64,000 nt of DNA from Panax quinquefolius (lineage: Eukaryota > Streptophyta > Magnoliopsida > Apiales > Araliaceae), in contig JAINUW010000294.1 in the NCBI GenBank assembly GCA_020205615.1, positions 310,001 through 374,000 on the forward strand. The letters are read 5' to 3'. Positions within the stretch are counted from its first letter, which is position 1. Each line of letters starts with the position of its first letter. The position numbers and the translations under genes are program-made. Below the pieces are notes generated by a model. The model searched no databases. It saw nothing but the letters and a program-made list of their open reading frames with translations, and was not told where the DNA came from. Shown here one piece after another: positions 23,149 to 36,060 of this stretch.

Positions 23149-24999
23149 TCACATGACCTTTAGATAGATTTGATCTCTCTCTTTGATGTTGAGAGATATT
23201 TCAGATATAGTGGCTTGAAGTCTGTCTTGAGCTGCGTTGTCTCCTGCTTCGGTCAGCATCTTAGCCTCTTCAGAGATGACTGACATCTTTTTGACCAACT
23301 CATCAGAATTCTTTAGTAATTCCTGCTCCTTAGGAGTTTGGTCATATTGTTGGGTAGCCTTTAGTTGAGCACTAGATTGAACTCTAAGATTTTCATTCTT
23401 GGACAGATTTTTGAAAGTAGTGAGAATCTGAGAAATCATTGAGTGCCAATCATTGTTGGAGGATGAAGGCATGTTAGACATATGTGCTTGAGCAGAGGGA
23501 AGCTCTTCAAACTGAACTTGATCATTTTCAGTGATAGAGAGAAGGGACTCTACAATCGTGCCCTTGGTCATTATCCTTCTACCGTCAAAACCCACTCTAT
23601 GATCCTAGGGAATGTAGTGGTTGCCAGCATGTCGGTAGACTTTGTAGTGAGGCTGGTCTTTGGTCATTATGGTTGGAAATCTCTTCATCCTTGGGAAGTT
23701 CTGTGACACCAACTCCAAGCTTGGAAACTGAGAATAACACCAGATGAAGTAACTTCGATCTTTTTCAGTATATGCCTTTAATCAGGGCATCCATGGGAAG
23801 AACAATCTCACCAAAGGATCATCCGGATTATAGAGGATAGTGGTGCAGTCTAACTCCGTGTTGTTCTAATTTTTGACCACATCATATGCAGTCATCCTTA
23901 CAACCTTGAGGTGTTCATTGCCATATCTTACCCATCTTTCTACTGGTAGTTCTGTTGGTTCATCAAAAACTTCTACCACTATTCTTCTGTTGATTCTTGC
24001 TGGAGAGATGATATGATAGTCTGCTAATTCCTCTGATTCTTGATTTGCAGAGCGGGAATCCTTCTCCATTTCTTCACTTTTTGAGCTTGAATCATTCTGA
24101 TCAAATTCATTAGTGAATCCTTCTTGTTGATTTTCATTACCAGAATCTTCTTTAGCATCTTCTTCCTTGGATTCAACTTCTTCATCACCCACTTCAATGA
24201 TTGTAGTAGAGGGTTTTCCTTGCTTCTTGGGGATAGATTTAGCAAACAGTTTGTTGTTCTTTCTTCTCCTTGGAGGTTCAGCTATAGGAGAGACAAACTT
24301 TTCTTCCTCTTCAGACTTTGAGGCCTTTGAATCATCAGGTATACTTCCTTGACGTTCAGCATTGGCAGGGGTAGGTCCTTCTTCTTCGGACTCAACATCA
24401 TTTGACCCATCATGTGGGCTTGTTAGAGCATTTGCATTTGGAGATGCAGTTGGGTTATCTTATAGCTTTTCTTCATTATCAGAGTGGATGTTGTGATAGT
24501 TAGCCATAGGGCTTGCATATTCTTCTTCATTATCAGAGTTTTCACGTTTTTTCATGAATCCAACTTCATCTTCATTGCTGGATTTGTTCTTTGGGGACTC
24601 AGTTTTGAGTCTATTAGTTCCCTTCTCCTCTTTTGACTCTACGTCCTCTTCTTTGTCAGATGGACTTTCTTGGGGAACTAGAGCTGGCTTGTTTACCACC
24701 TCAGCTTTCTTTTTGGATGGCCCGTGAAGTAATCTATTACTTCTCCTCTTTGTGGTATCTGCAGTTGAGACCTTTTCACCTTCATCCTTGTCTTCAGTGG
24801 AGAGACTTCTTGGTAGGGCCTCAATTTTCTTCACACCCTTGGATTTCTTCCTTGCTGGTGTGGTTGCCACTGGTACAGAGTCACCAAATTCAGAACTTTC
24901 CACCTCTTTTGCCTTCCTCTTCTTTACAGAGACCTTGCTGCTGCTCCTAATAGTTATCAGCCTCTTGTTTTCCTTGGGATTTTTCTTCCAATTTATAAA
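23149..24999 (-). pseudogene. Sirevirus post-pol (env-position) ORF, 5' truncated
   Basis: A single minus-strand frame of about 617 codons is open from the junction at 24999 to the stop at 23149, except for in-frame stops at 24460, 23866, 23782 and 23605. The N-terminal two thirds is very acidic and Lys/Ser/Glu-rich with basic clusters (KKRKAKE, TKRRSNRLLHGPSKKK, PPRRRKNNK). A more ordered segment follows (RWVRYGNEHLKVVRMTAYDV, then RSYFIWCYSQFPSLELVSQ). The C-terminus is predicted coiled coil (SKNENLRVQSSAQLKATQQ, then repeated Glu/Lys/Leu). No signal peptide or clear membrane segment was seen. Position between pol and LTR matches the extra ORF of Sireviruses, whose function is unknown. The true start is lost to element A. 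Confidence 0.7.
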
Positions 25000-27900
25000 T
25001 GTAATAACCCAATATTTTTAATATAATTAAATAATAAATTTTGCATTTAAATTTTTTTTTTAAAGATGGGATTATGTGCAAAGAAAAGTATATGTATTTA
25101 TGTGATAAATAAAACTTATTTTTTACATGAATAATTTTAAATAAATTCTTTTTAAGAATTATTGATCATTATAGATTATATTCTTATTATAACTTAATTT
25201 TGTAATAAAAATATTTATTATTTATTTTCCATGAAAATATGATTCTAATATATATGATATGATTATAAGGATTATTATGATATGTATTTTTATTATAGTT
25301 AAGTTAATTATTTGAACTTAATTAATAATAGTATATATGAAGGTTATGTCGGATATGGATTCAAAACGCTAATTCTGGATTTTGAATAAGGAATGAGAAT
25401 ATTAAAAAAATATTATTTATATATCAGTAATATAAACATGCCTGATATATGCGTAATGTTAATGTGTGGAACAATTATAGTAAAACAGTGCAAAACCCTA
25501 GCGTTACTGATAAACTATAGTACATAAGTCAATTACGATTGTAAGATTTATTAAGTTGTTATGTTTTGTAATTAATGACAATTAGTATAGATGTAATGTT
25601 AATTAGGTAAACCCTAATTAATATTTAGAAACCCTAATTACTAAATTAGAACCCTAATTACTAAGTTATAAATCCTAATTATTAATTTAGCAAGGTTAAT
25701 GGTAACTAGTATATTATGAAGCCAGATTTACAAGTCCTAGGTGATTAGTAAACCTAATTTAATTAGAAAACCCTAATTCATATTTTTAGAAACTAAGATT
25801 CCCATTTTAGCCCTAATTACAAAATCCTAAAATTGGACTTATGGAACCTTAGGGTCAAACCCTAAGGGTTAGAATACATTGCCAACTTTGCCACTAAAAG
25901 TAAAAACCAAATGACATAATTGCCCTTTGCATTATTTTAATAGATAACTTGTATAGGTTGCCATAACTTTAGTTGGTGACCAACTCTAACTAGCCATGTG
26001 CCTATAAACCATACAAATCAGCCACTTTCACATCCAAGTGCATTTCATCTATGTCATTATATAAGATCAAAGAGAGAGAAAGGTTACTAACTTGCTCATT
26101 TTACTTACCAACGCTCAACTCACTTCTCTCTCACCCAAACCTCTGAAATTACCTTGCTAGATTAGTCACAAAACAAGGCCCACTATCACTTATATCAAAT
26201 TAGAAAGCCAGAATCAAGAATTGGTCCATAGAAAGGTATAACCCTAAACAAAAGATTTAATCTTCTATGCTATGTTGGATTTGATGTATGAATGTTTAAA
26301 TATGTTATATAAGGTGTGAATCAGTGATCTGGGTTGCTAAATAGTGGATCCATGACATTTATATGCTCAAATTTAAAGATTTACAAAATCTTGAAAAAGT
26401 TTAAAAATGTGGTCTGACAACGAATGTCAGGGGCTGTAGATCTCTCAATGTTTATTATTTTGTGTGTTTTATGTTTTGGACTTGTAGTATGCTAGAAAGG
26501 CTTTGATATGGACTTGAAATCATGCTTAGATCATGTATAGATTGGAAGTTATGGAAGGTCAAACTGCGTTGACCGACCATGACTTTGCATTTTCTAGGTA
26601 ACCCAGAACTTGTTCATCGGAGTCTGACAACAAGTTCATGAGCCCAGATCTTGTATGCGTTTGTATATTTGTTTGTGTTAGAGTATTAAAGTTATACTCT
26701 TGTAGGTGTATTACAGATTCATGCTTCTATATCACTTAGATAACAAGTATACAGAAATTTATCGATGGTCAAACTAGCCTGGACGAGCACGAACTCGGTT
26801 TTCTGGGTAACCCAGAAAACTGATGAACGTTGTCTCTGACAAGGTTTGACCGAATGCTATCTTATGATTCTGATATCTTCTGATTGACCTGATGATTGAT
26901 AAATATACTCTGTTATGTGGACTACAACCCTGACCCATTAGAACACTTTAACAATTAACGAACTCAAGAAAATTAAGCCTCAAACCGCTTACTAAAGTCG
27001 ATCGGGTTTACGGGTAACCCCAGAAAACCCAAAAAGTTCCGACAACGAGTTTGAGGGGCTAGATCTTCATGATACGTGATTTTTTGACTTGTAGGATAGT
27101 TGATTCATGTAGTATTACCTAATCACTACATGATCAGTGTTTAAAATGTCCCAAATCATGTTTAGGATGTGAATTAAAGACGGTCAAAGGGAGCCTCTTG
27201 AACACTGACTGTCAGTGTTCTTGAGCCTCAAGAACACCTAAGGTGACAGATTTTGTCGCTAAAGGCTATAGCGACAGGTTTATGAATTTTAATTAATTAA
27301 ATTTCTAAAAATCATTTAAAAATAGTAAATAAATTCCAAAAATTTTAAAATCAGTTTTAAAAATTATTTTAAGTAATAAAAAATTAACTTTTAATAATTT
27401 GGCATATCTTCCATAAATATTAGTAATTATTTGAATATTATTAATATTTAATTTATTTAATAAATGCATTAAATAAATTAACTAAAATGATTTTATTATA
27501 TTAAAATCATTTTAAATGATAATAAGGTATTTAATAATATTTTAAGTTATAAAATGTAACTTTAAATATTTTAAAGTAAATTTCATTAATTATTTAATAT
27601 TAATGATATTATATTTATTTAATAATTATATTAAATAAATAGATTAAAAAAAAATTATTGATTTAAAAATCATTTAAAATGGATATAAATGGTTTAAAAA
27701 TATTTTAAGTTATTATAAATGACTTTTAATATTTTAGTAAATAATACCTTAATATTTTAATGTTAATGGTAATTGTTTAAAAATGATTTTAAATATTTTA
27801 AAATTCATTTAAGGGTAATATTAATACTTTAAAAATATTTTGAGTTATTATAAATAACTTTGATATTTTGGCAATGGTTGCATTAATATTTTAATATTAT

Positions 27901-29535
27901 TTAAATATTAATGATAATAGAATTATCTAATATTTAAATCATTTAATAATGATTCTAGAGTTTGAAAAATCAAGATAAATTATAATAATTATTTAAAAAT
28001 TATTATAAGTCATTTAAAAATAATACGATTCATATTTAAAATATCCAGGATAATATTGAACTACATGATAGAGTTTTAAACTCGATAATTACCCAATAAA
28101 GTCGTCGATACACCAAAATGTTACCGAAATTGATTTGAAACTATATAGTTTGACTATATAAATGTATGTTTATAATCCGATGACAGATATAAATATGTGA
28201 CAATGTGATTAGGTTATGTGTTGACTGTAAATAACAGTACTATGTGTTATGATATGTTATTCTAATCAATAGAACAATCTTATGAATGATAGGTCGTTGA
28301 ATTAAAGATAGGACTAAGTTGTGTAAGCAGTAGACCAGGCAAGTATCCTAAACTCTTGTTTTACTTTATTTAATGGATATCGTAAGCAAGTTTCCTAACC
28401 ATACTCAAATTTCATTGTGCATGTATTTGAATTATCTTTTACATTGTGCAAGTATCCTACCCTTTGCATTTACTTTATGCAATAGACATGTGTAAGCCAG
28501 TTTCAGAACTATATTGTTATTGTTATTGTTATTGTTCATGTATCTATACCTTTATAGATATGTTAGTTCTTAAATTATATCCAATCATTGTTTATCATTG
28601 CAGTATTATTCAAATATATATTATGTTCGTAAATTTCTAAGATTTGTTATACAAGTATCCTCACTTGGATAACTATTGAACATGTTGATACATACTTATT
28701 GATTTCCAATATGTATATCTTAATTAAAAGTCGTCTAAGCTATTTGTCTCGGCTAGACACAGATCTAAAAATATCTTTAAATATGATAGAACCTTGTTGA
28801 TATCCAACCTAATTATTTTAGTGCGGATTCCCGACTAAGTATTAACATCCTAAACATGGGAAAACTTTTGTGCGCCTAAGGCAGATATGATGAATGAGAA
28901 TATCGTTCTGGTATGTAGTATTGATCAATACAGGGCATAACGGGCTGATCACCCCCCGTGCATGTAAGTTATGACGGTTTACAGATGAAGTTCTGTTAAA
29001 CCTTTTCAAAAATTAAAAACAAAGTTCATGGTCTGTCGACTACTCACCAATTATAGTCAGTACGTAGTTTCAAAATTTGAAATAGATTTGTTATGTTGTT
29101 TAGTGTTGCTTCAGTTTACTTCACAACTATTGCTTCGTTGTAGAAGTGTCGTTCAAAAAAAATATTTAATCTTTTCAGCAAATGTTTATTGATTGCTATT
29201 ACTTGATGGGCACTCAAATTCTCATTCTTGCTTAATTTAAATGTTTTCAGCTATGTATGATCGACCTGAAGGTTCAGGCAAGAACAAAGGGAAAGGAAAG
29301 CTAGCAGAATAAGTTTGTGTTATCTTATGTAATAACTAGACTTAAATAAGATGATGATATTTATTATATATCATGTAATGAAATGTTTTAAAGGTCACGT
29401 GCACAGGATTTAAACAAACTCGATATGTAAATTATGTTTGATATTTATGACATTATTATTATTATTCCGCTCAAAGAAATGGTATCGTGAAGTACTGAAT
29501 TTGGGTTTCAAGCACCTGAGTTTGGGGGCGTCACA
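25000..29535 (+). repeat. 5' LTR of element A
   Basis: TGTAATAACCC to GGGGGCGTCACA, 4536 bp, unusually long for a gypsy LTR. In order: AAACCCTAATT block (25594-25875), TATATAAG (26058), GATCTGGGTTGCTA, short GGTAACCCAGAA repeats (26600-27040), a TAGCGAC hairpin (27256-27276), AT-rich diverged tandem repeats (27300-27980), a TTATTG hexamer run (28512-28534) and the 3' block with ATGGGCACTCAAATTCTC. No gene seen inside. Confidence 0.9.
26058..26065 (+). promoter_or_regulatory. Possible TATA box of A LTR
   Basis: TATATAAG followed by ATCAAAGAGAGAGAAAGG. The same string is at 33186-33193 in the 3' LTR. The AT-rich background makes this only a candidate. Confidence 0.45.
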
Positions 29536-29538
29536 GGT

Positions 29539-29550
29539 TGGTATCAGAGC
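29539..29550 (+). other. Primer-binding site of A (tRNA-iMet)
   Basis: TGGTATCAGAGC, exact complement of the initiator tRNA-Met 3' region, three bases after the LTR end. Confidence 0.92.
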
Positions 29551-29756
29551 TTTAAGGTTAGAAACCATAGGTGGGATAGACCTTAGGCTATAACCTTAGG
29601 GCACTAGGAAATATTAAAAATACAAATAATTCGTATAGAGTTTTAAATGAGATAAATTAACTGAATTCATCGTAAAATAAAATAAAAATAACCTATATAA
29701 AACTATTACTTGTTGTGTGTGTATATTATATACTAATCTAGATAAATTAAGTGTAG

Positions 29757-30308
29757 ATGTCAGGTGGAAAAGGATTAGGATACCTTCAAATCGTAAAGAA
29801 TGAGTTAATCTCCATAACCGAGCCAATATCAAAGTCAATAGCTGAAATAGAGGCTCAAGTTGATGATAACCTTGATGAGGTGATCATTTTGGAAAATATA
29901 GTACCGGACCCAGAATTGGTGGAACTAACAGATAGTGATTTGGACACCGAAGTTGGAGCTGATCAAGCATCAACCAAAGTGTAGAATCTGAGGAACAAGG
30001 TTTCTTCTCTGGAAAAGTTGTGGGAAATAGAAAAGCTACTAAATAGTTAATTGCAAAAGGAATTAATCAAAACGATGGAAGAACAAGATAAGCTTAAGAT
30101 CCAAATTGATCAGATGGGAGCCAAAAGCAACATATCATGTGCAGCTCCGAGCAAGAAAGGGAAAAGAAAGATAAAAGACCGCAAAATAGGAAATTTCGAT
30201 AATAACCAAGAGGACGCTAACAAAATAGAAAAGTGTACAAACAACCATGACAAGAAACATGAGGCGTATCAAAGGAAAGGGAAAAGATATGTTTACATTT
30301 GGACATGA
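29757..30308 (+). pseudogene. Extra ORF upstream of gag, unknown function
   Basis: One frame spans 184 codons, interrupted by TAG at 29982 and TAA at 30048. It starts at the ATG at 29757. The first 75 residues are acidic (IAEIEAQVDDNLDEVIILE). The middle is a heptad-rich coiled-coil segment crossing both stops, and the end is strongly basic (KKGKRKIKDRK, then Lys-rich to the stop at 30306). No family recognised. ORFs ahead of gag are known in some plant gypsy lineages such as Ogre, but similarity to those was not established. The interval 30309-30711 after it is AT-rich and non-coding. Confidence 0.5.
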
Positions 30309-30711
30309 TGAGGACATATCAATATCTCATCATCATTGTCCCGAAACATTAAGATAAAGGTGCATATTTTATTTGTGGGATGGAAGGTCAAAATAAAGGT
30401 TGTCAAGATCGAGGAAAGAAAAAGATAAGTATAAGTACTATTTGAATATGTGTGTTCTATGACAAGTTTGTCTGTGTAATGTAATATTTTCACTTTTGTA
30501 TAAGTTATAGCAGCGATTCCTGACTTTTGTGGTCACAAAGGGATATCGGATGTTTAAAGCAGTATGTGCTATGTTATGTAATATGAAATAGTTGAATGAA
30601 TATGAATTTATGTTTGGTTAATGAAACAAGTTTAAAATATTAAACTTATACGATAAGGTTTAGAATGTAAGTTAATAAAATATAGATTATGTTTTATTTA
30701 ACCAGATAATT

Positions 30712-31875
30712 TTGCCAAGACGTCAAACTCAAAACCAAAGGGCAGAAGAATCTGTCAACAATGCTGGAGGACAACACCCAAACCTAATGCAGAATTTCGC
30801 AAACATGGTAGCTCAAGCCATACATAATGGAATGTCGGCCGCGGGAAATCAACCAGACAATCAATTTGTAAACTTCAAAGATTTTAAGGTTGTAGGACCG
30901 CTAGAATTTAGAGGTACCACTAACCCAATAGAAGCCCAAACTTGGGTTAAGGAGATAGAAAAAGCGTTTGTAGTCACTAGGGTAGCTGAGGGGCAAAAGA
31001 CAACTTTTTCCACCTATATGATGAAAGGAGAGGCAAATTTCTGGTGGGAGGCAAATCAAGCTAGGGCAAGAGAAGGAGTGATAGCATGGACTAGGTAAGA
31101 CGTTGTTCTTTAAGAACTATTTCTCGTCCAGTGTATAGGCTAGGATGGAGGTGAAGTTTTTGGAGTTGAAGCAGGAGAACATGACAGTTGCGGAGTATGT
31201 CGCAAAGTTCAATGAATTAGCTAGGTTTTGCTCCGCATCAAGTTGATACGGAGGCAAGGAAGGCAAGGAGGTTTGAGTTGGGCTTAAAACCCTGGCTCTA
31301 CAATAAGGTGGTGGTATTGCAGATAAATACTTTTGCAGCACTTTTGGAGAAAGCTATCAAAGCCGAAGGGGGAAGTGAGGCCATGAGCCTCTAGAATAAG
31401 GAGAAAAAGAACAAGGGTAAGGTTGAAGGAGCTGGGAAGGTAGAAGCAGGTAATGATAGTGGGAATGGAAAAAGAAAGTGGAACAATTTTGGAAATGTCC
31501 AAGTCAAACAAGAAGGTGTGAGGAAGCAGGCTGTGCAGTGTAAGAATTGTGGGAAGAATCATTCAGGTGATTGTCTTAGTGGTAAGTTCGTGTGCTATAA
31601 GTGTGGGCAAGAGGGACATATCTCTCCTAACTGCCCCAATCCTAGGACGAACAATGAGTGCTTTCTGTGTGGATCAACGGAACATAAGGTAAAGGACTGT
31701 CCGAAAAGGAGAATGGATGCAAGAAGCGTGAATGCGGGGAGAGGCAACGGAACACTAGTGATAATGGGACCAACTTCAACAAAATCAACCGCAAGAGTCT
31801 TCAACATGATGGTTCAGGATACCGTAGTAGCCGGGGATGGAACTTCAGGTATTATTCGAATAAATTTTACTTTTT
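30712..31875 (+). pseudogene. gag: Gag with three zinc-knuckle-like motifs
   Basis: The N-terminus reads PRRQTQNQRAEESVN from 30715. The codon before it is TTG, so the original ATG seems mutated. The retrotransposon Gag domain is clear (VVGPLEFRGTTNPIEAQTW, later MMKGEANFWWE). The first frame ends at 31096-31098. Capsid sequence resumes in another frame (MEVKFLELKQENMTVAEYV, 31144-31242), then another (ARRFELGLKPWL) with a TAG near 31393. The nucleocapsid has CKNCGKNHSGDC, CYKCGQEGHISPNC and CFLCGSTEHKVKDC between 31539 and 31698. The protein then enters the protease leader (ARVFNMMVQDTVVAG) and stops before any active site, at 31881. Confidence 0.88.
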
Positions 31876-32112
31876 ATATATAATTTTATTTTATTTTTGT
31901 TATAAAGAAATTTTGAAGGAGAAATTTGAGTTTTGTTAGAAATCAAATTTCTGTATGATCAAATAGACAAGTTTTATGTTAAATAGTTAAAGATTAGTTC
32001 GATCGAATCTGATCGAGATCTACTTGAAATGACTGTGTATGTTATTTTCCCTAGTATCTATAAGTTTTGAAGTGGTGATTCCGGGGACGAAATCCTTATA
32101 AGGGAGGGTGGA
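31876..32112 (+). other. Gag-to-LTR remnant with polypurine tract of A
   Basis: About 220 bp of AT-rich sequence replaces all of pol, ending GGTGATTCCGGGGACGAAATCC and the tract AAGGGAGGGTGGA (32100-32112) before the 3' LTR. Pol has been deleted between the protease leader and the 3' end. Confidence 0.75.
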
Positions 32113-33850
32113 TGTAATAACCCAATATATTTAATATAATTAAATAATAAATTTTGCATTTAAATTTTTTTATAAAGATGGGATTATGTGCAAAGAAAAG
32201 TATATGTATTTATGTGATAAATAAAACTTATTTATTACATGAATAATTTTAAATAAATTCTTTTTAGGAATTATTGATCATTATAGATTATATTCTTATT
32301 ATAACTTAATTTTGTAATAAAAATATTTATTATTTATTTTCCATTAAAATATGATTATTATATATATGATATGATTATAAGGATTATTATGATATGTATT
32401 TTTATTATAGTTAAGTTAATTATTTTAACTTAATTAATAATGGTATATATGAAGGTTATGTCGGATATGGATTCAAAACCCTAATTCTGGATTTTGAATA
32501 AGGAATGAGAACATTAATATAATATTATTTATATTTCAGTAATATAAACATGTTTGATATATGCGTACTGTTAATGTATAGAACAGTTATAGTAAAACAG
32601 TGCAAAACCCTAGCGTTACTGATAAACTATAGTGCATAAGTCAATTACGACTGTAAGATTTGTTAAGTTGTTATGTTATGTAATTAATGACAATTAGTAT
32701 AAATTTAATGTTAATTAGGTAAACCCTAATTAATATTTTAAAAACCTAATAACTAAATTAGAACCCTAATTGCTAAGTTCTAAACCCTAATTATTAATTT
32801 AGCAAGATTAATGGTAACTAGCATATTATGAAGCCTAATTTACAAGTCCTAGGTGAATAGTAAACCTAATTTAATTAGAAAAACCCTAATTCACATTTTT
32901 AGAAACTAAGATTCTCATTTTAGCCCTAATTACAAAATCCTAGAAATTGGACTTATGAAACCTTAGGGTTAAACCCTAAGGGTCAAACCCTAAGGGTAAG
33001 AATAAATTGTCAACTTTGCCACTAAAAGTAAAAATCAAATGACATAATTGCCCTTTGCATTATTTTAATAGATAACTTGTATAGGTTGCCATAACTTTAG
33101 TTGGTGACCAACTCTAGCTAGCCATGTGCCTATAAACCATACAAATCAGCCACTTTCACATCCAGGTGCATTGCATCTATGTCATTATATAAGATCAAAG
33201 AGAGAGAAAGGTTACTAACTTGCTCATTTTACTTACCAACACTCAACTCACTTCTCTATCACCCAAACCTCCGAAATTACCTTGCTAGATCAGTCACAAA
33301 ACAAGGCCCACTATCACTTATATGAAATTAGAAAGCCAGAATCAAGAATTGGTCCATAGAAAGGTATAACCCTAAACCAAAAATTTAATCTTGTATGTTA
33401 TGTTGGATTTGATATATAAATGTTTAAATATGTTATTTAAGGTGTGAATCAGTGATCTGGGTTGCTAAATAGTGGATCCATGACATTTATATGCTCGAAT
33501 TTAAAGATTTACAAAATTTGGAAAAAATTTAAAACTATAGTTTGACAACGAATGTCAGGGGCTGTAGATCTGTCTATGTTTATTATTTTGTGTGTTTTAT
33601 GTTTTGGACTTGTAGTATGCTAGAAGGACTTTGATATGGACTTGAAATCATGCTTAGATCATGTGTAGATTGCAAGTTATGGAAGGTCAAACTGCGTTGA
33701 CCGACCATGACTTTGCATTTTCTAGGTAACCTAGAACTTGTTCATCGGAGTCTAACAACAAGTTCATGGGCCCAGATCTTGCATGCGTTTGTATATTTGT
33801 TTGTGTTAGTGTATTAAAGTTATACTCTTGTAGGTGTATTACAGATTCAT
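32113..33850 (+). repeat. 3' LTR of element A, truncated
   Basis: Matches 25000-26718 closely. Differences are scattered substitutions and short indels, for example in the AAACCCTAA block. Ends at ACAGATTCAT where B1 begins. Confidence 0.92.
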
Positions 33851-34003
33851 TGTAAGACCCCAAATTTTATGAAATAAAAGTATTCAATTTTTCTTATAAT
33901 TATAATTCAGTAAATGATTAAATTGATAAAAGTTTAAAGTTAAGGGTGAGATATGAATTTTTTTAAAAATACGCAAGTGGTTATAAAATATTAAATTGTC
34001 GGG

Positions 34004-34049
34004 GAATATTCGTTTGGTTGTGGAATATTCTTTCTACCGGAGAATATTC
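34004..34049 (+). promoter_or_regulatory. GAATATTC triad in B1 5' LTR
   Basis: GAATATTC at 34004, 34023 and 34042: three perfect palindromes at exactly 19-bp intervals, about 150 bp into the LTR. Confidence 0.65.
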
Positions 34050-35048
34050 GTTCGACGGCGCAGTCATTTGAGGGCCCCATAACGAATAACTATCGGATGA
34101 ATAAAATGACAAAAATTAAGCTTTTAAAAATAACGGCGTAGTTGTTACCGTTAACACTGTTAGAATACCCGGTGGTTAAAATACAGTAATATGCGTGTTT
34201 GCACAGTAGCACACGGTTTTACACAGTATTTTTGAATTATTGATCCTTATGTAAGAAGGCACTACTCAATAATTGTTATAGTAATTACTGTTCAATATTT
34301 TATTTTATTGATTTAATAATTGTTGCGTTGATATAATATATTATTTTTGCACAATAATTGTCACTGCACATCATCTCCATTATCATATCAATAATTCATA
34401 TAATTTGGAATAATATTATTAGATAGCATTATAGCATATTAAGGTACATCGAGGAGAGGTTTGGTCACCTAATTAAGGCTTTTGATAAGGAGAAATCCTT
34501 ATCGAAAGCCCCTCTTTCTGAGGAGGCCGCTGGTTGTCATAATTGTGATTCTGTAATATTATTTGTGAATAATTAATTATTGATTTATATGATAAGGAAA
34601 TATTTATTTTATGTGGATATAAATGATGGACATATTTATTTTTATGTGGATAAAAATGAAAGAATTAATACTGAGGTGTTTTATCAGTATTTTGTCGGTG
34701 TGGAGATATTAAAATTCATCCGTTTATGGATTTTGGATATTTTTGGTTTAGAATTTGGAAAAACTCAAAGCTACAAAGTTGTAGAGAATCCAATTTCAGT
34801 CAGAAAGGACATAAAATTCGTATTTTTCTGATATTCAGGCTATTTTCTATGAATTGTTGAAGTTTCAGAAAATAAAATGATTTTTATTAAAATTGGGTGG
34901 GACCCACTTTTGTTTTTTTTGTCAAAAACATGTGCTGAGAATTCTTTTTCAAAGGAGGCTGTTGATCAGCTCATTCAAAGGTGGCGCAGAAGAAAAATTA
35001 AAATAGTATTTTATTAATTTAGTCTCCTTTGACATTCTAGTATTTTCC

Positions 35049-35058
35049 TATAAATAGG
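35049..35058 (+). promoter_or_regulatory. TATA box of B1 5' LTR
   Basis: TATAAATAGG followed by TTAGAATTGAAAATCACACC, the block conserved in every B/C LTR. Confidence 0.78.
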
Positions 35059-35977
35059 TGCTTAAGTTAGAATTGAAAATCACACCAGAAACAAGTTTTC
35101 TTTCTCTCTATATTATCAAGCATATTTTTGAGAGTATTTAGATACTTTAAGAGATACTATTTAGTAGAAGTTTCCTTCATTTTTTCATCCGATATTCCAG
35201 TCAGAAGTACTGCTCTTTTGAGGTAAGGGATTTTAAGGGTTATTATGTTTTTCAGTTCGTACTTCTTCCGTCCTTCAGAAAATTCTGGAAAAATTTGAAA
35301 TGATATTTTGATGAGTTTTATTGATTGTGTCCAAAAATGGTGATTTTTGGATGTATAGATTAAGAGTTATGAATTTTATGAGAAAAGACTATTTTAAAAG
35401 TAACCGCTTATAACTCCTTGTGGTTAACTCCAAAATTGATGAAATTTTTATTGGGAGTACATCTATATAATATAAGTGTACTCTGTGAATTTCGGAATTT
35501 TTAGATAAAAGTACAATTTATGATAAATGTCTAAATATTCTTGATTTTGGCCGTATATGAAAATAGTAAATTAATTTTAAAATTCTAGAAAAAATATATG
35601 TTCAATATGGGACTATATTCTGCTAAATCCCAGAAATGAAATATTTTTGGAACTGATTTGGTATTTTTCATGAAAATGGACTAGTTATGAGTAAATGAAT
35701 TAAATATGTTATGTAAAGTAAGAAAATTAGAAAATAGGATTTTATGGCTTGAGAATCCTACATGAGGTATATATCTTGATTTTGATGAGGGTTTTGGTTA
35801 TTGGTGATGAAATCTTATGAGGTTGGCATTTTAGAATGATTAAATGCATTATTTAGTAAAGTGTAAACAATTAAAATAAATTGTTTATAAGTTTAAGAAA
35901 TATTATTCTTTCAATATCATTATACCGAAATATTGGTATGGATATTATTGTGGAATTTTTACCTTTTTCATGTTAGG

Positions 35978-36060
35978 GTTACTATTCACGAGTTACTATT
36001 CACGAGTTACTATTCATGAGTTACTATTCACGAGTTACTATTCACGGGTACTATTCACGA
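35978..36060 (+). repeat. 14-bp tandem array in B1 5' LTR
   Basis: Six units of GAGTTACTATTCAC, the last shortened, downstream of the TATA box. Confidence 0.92.

Larger units (their letters stand above)
19501..24999 (-). mobile_element. Sirevirus-like copia element, 3' half
   Basis: Read on the minus strand: a long post-pol ORF, a stretch with several polypurine tracts, then a complete 3' LTR (22456 down to 19501). GACTC at 19496-19500 is one candidate flank of a target duplication. The other end is absent, because element A (starting at 25000) now abuts the ORF. gag-pol and the 5' LTR are missing. Orientation is opposite to the copia pol fragment at 15564-19131, so they are separate insertions or an inverted rearrangement. 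Confidence 0.82.
25000..33850 (+). mobile_element. gypsy element A, non-autonomous, gag only
   Basis: The 5' LTR 25000-29535 and 3' LTR 32113-33850 (truncated) are clearly the same sequence. The interior of 2577 bp has a primer-binding site, an extra ORF, gag with zinc knuckles, and a polypurine tract, but no protease beyond its first residues, no RT and no integrase. It inserted at the 5' end of the surviving Sirevirus ORF. Its 3' LTR is interrupted after ACAGATTCAT by element B1, and the remainder (expected to resume GCTTCTATATCAC) is not found in the window. Confidence 0.88.

Noticed and set aside
24124..25021. Plus-strand hydrophobic frames opposite the copia post-pol ORF
   Set aside because: Antisense shadows of a Glu/Lys/Ser-rich reading frame, which gives Phe/Leu/Ser on the other strand.
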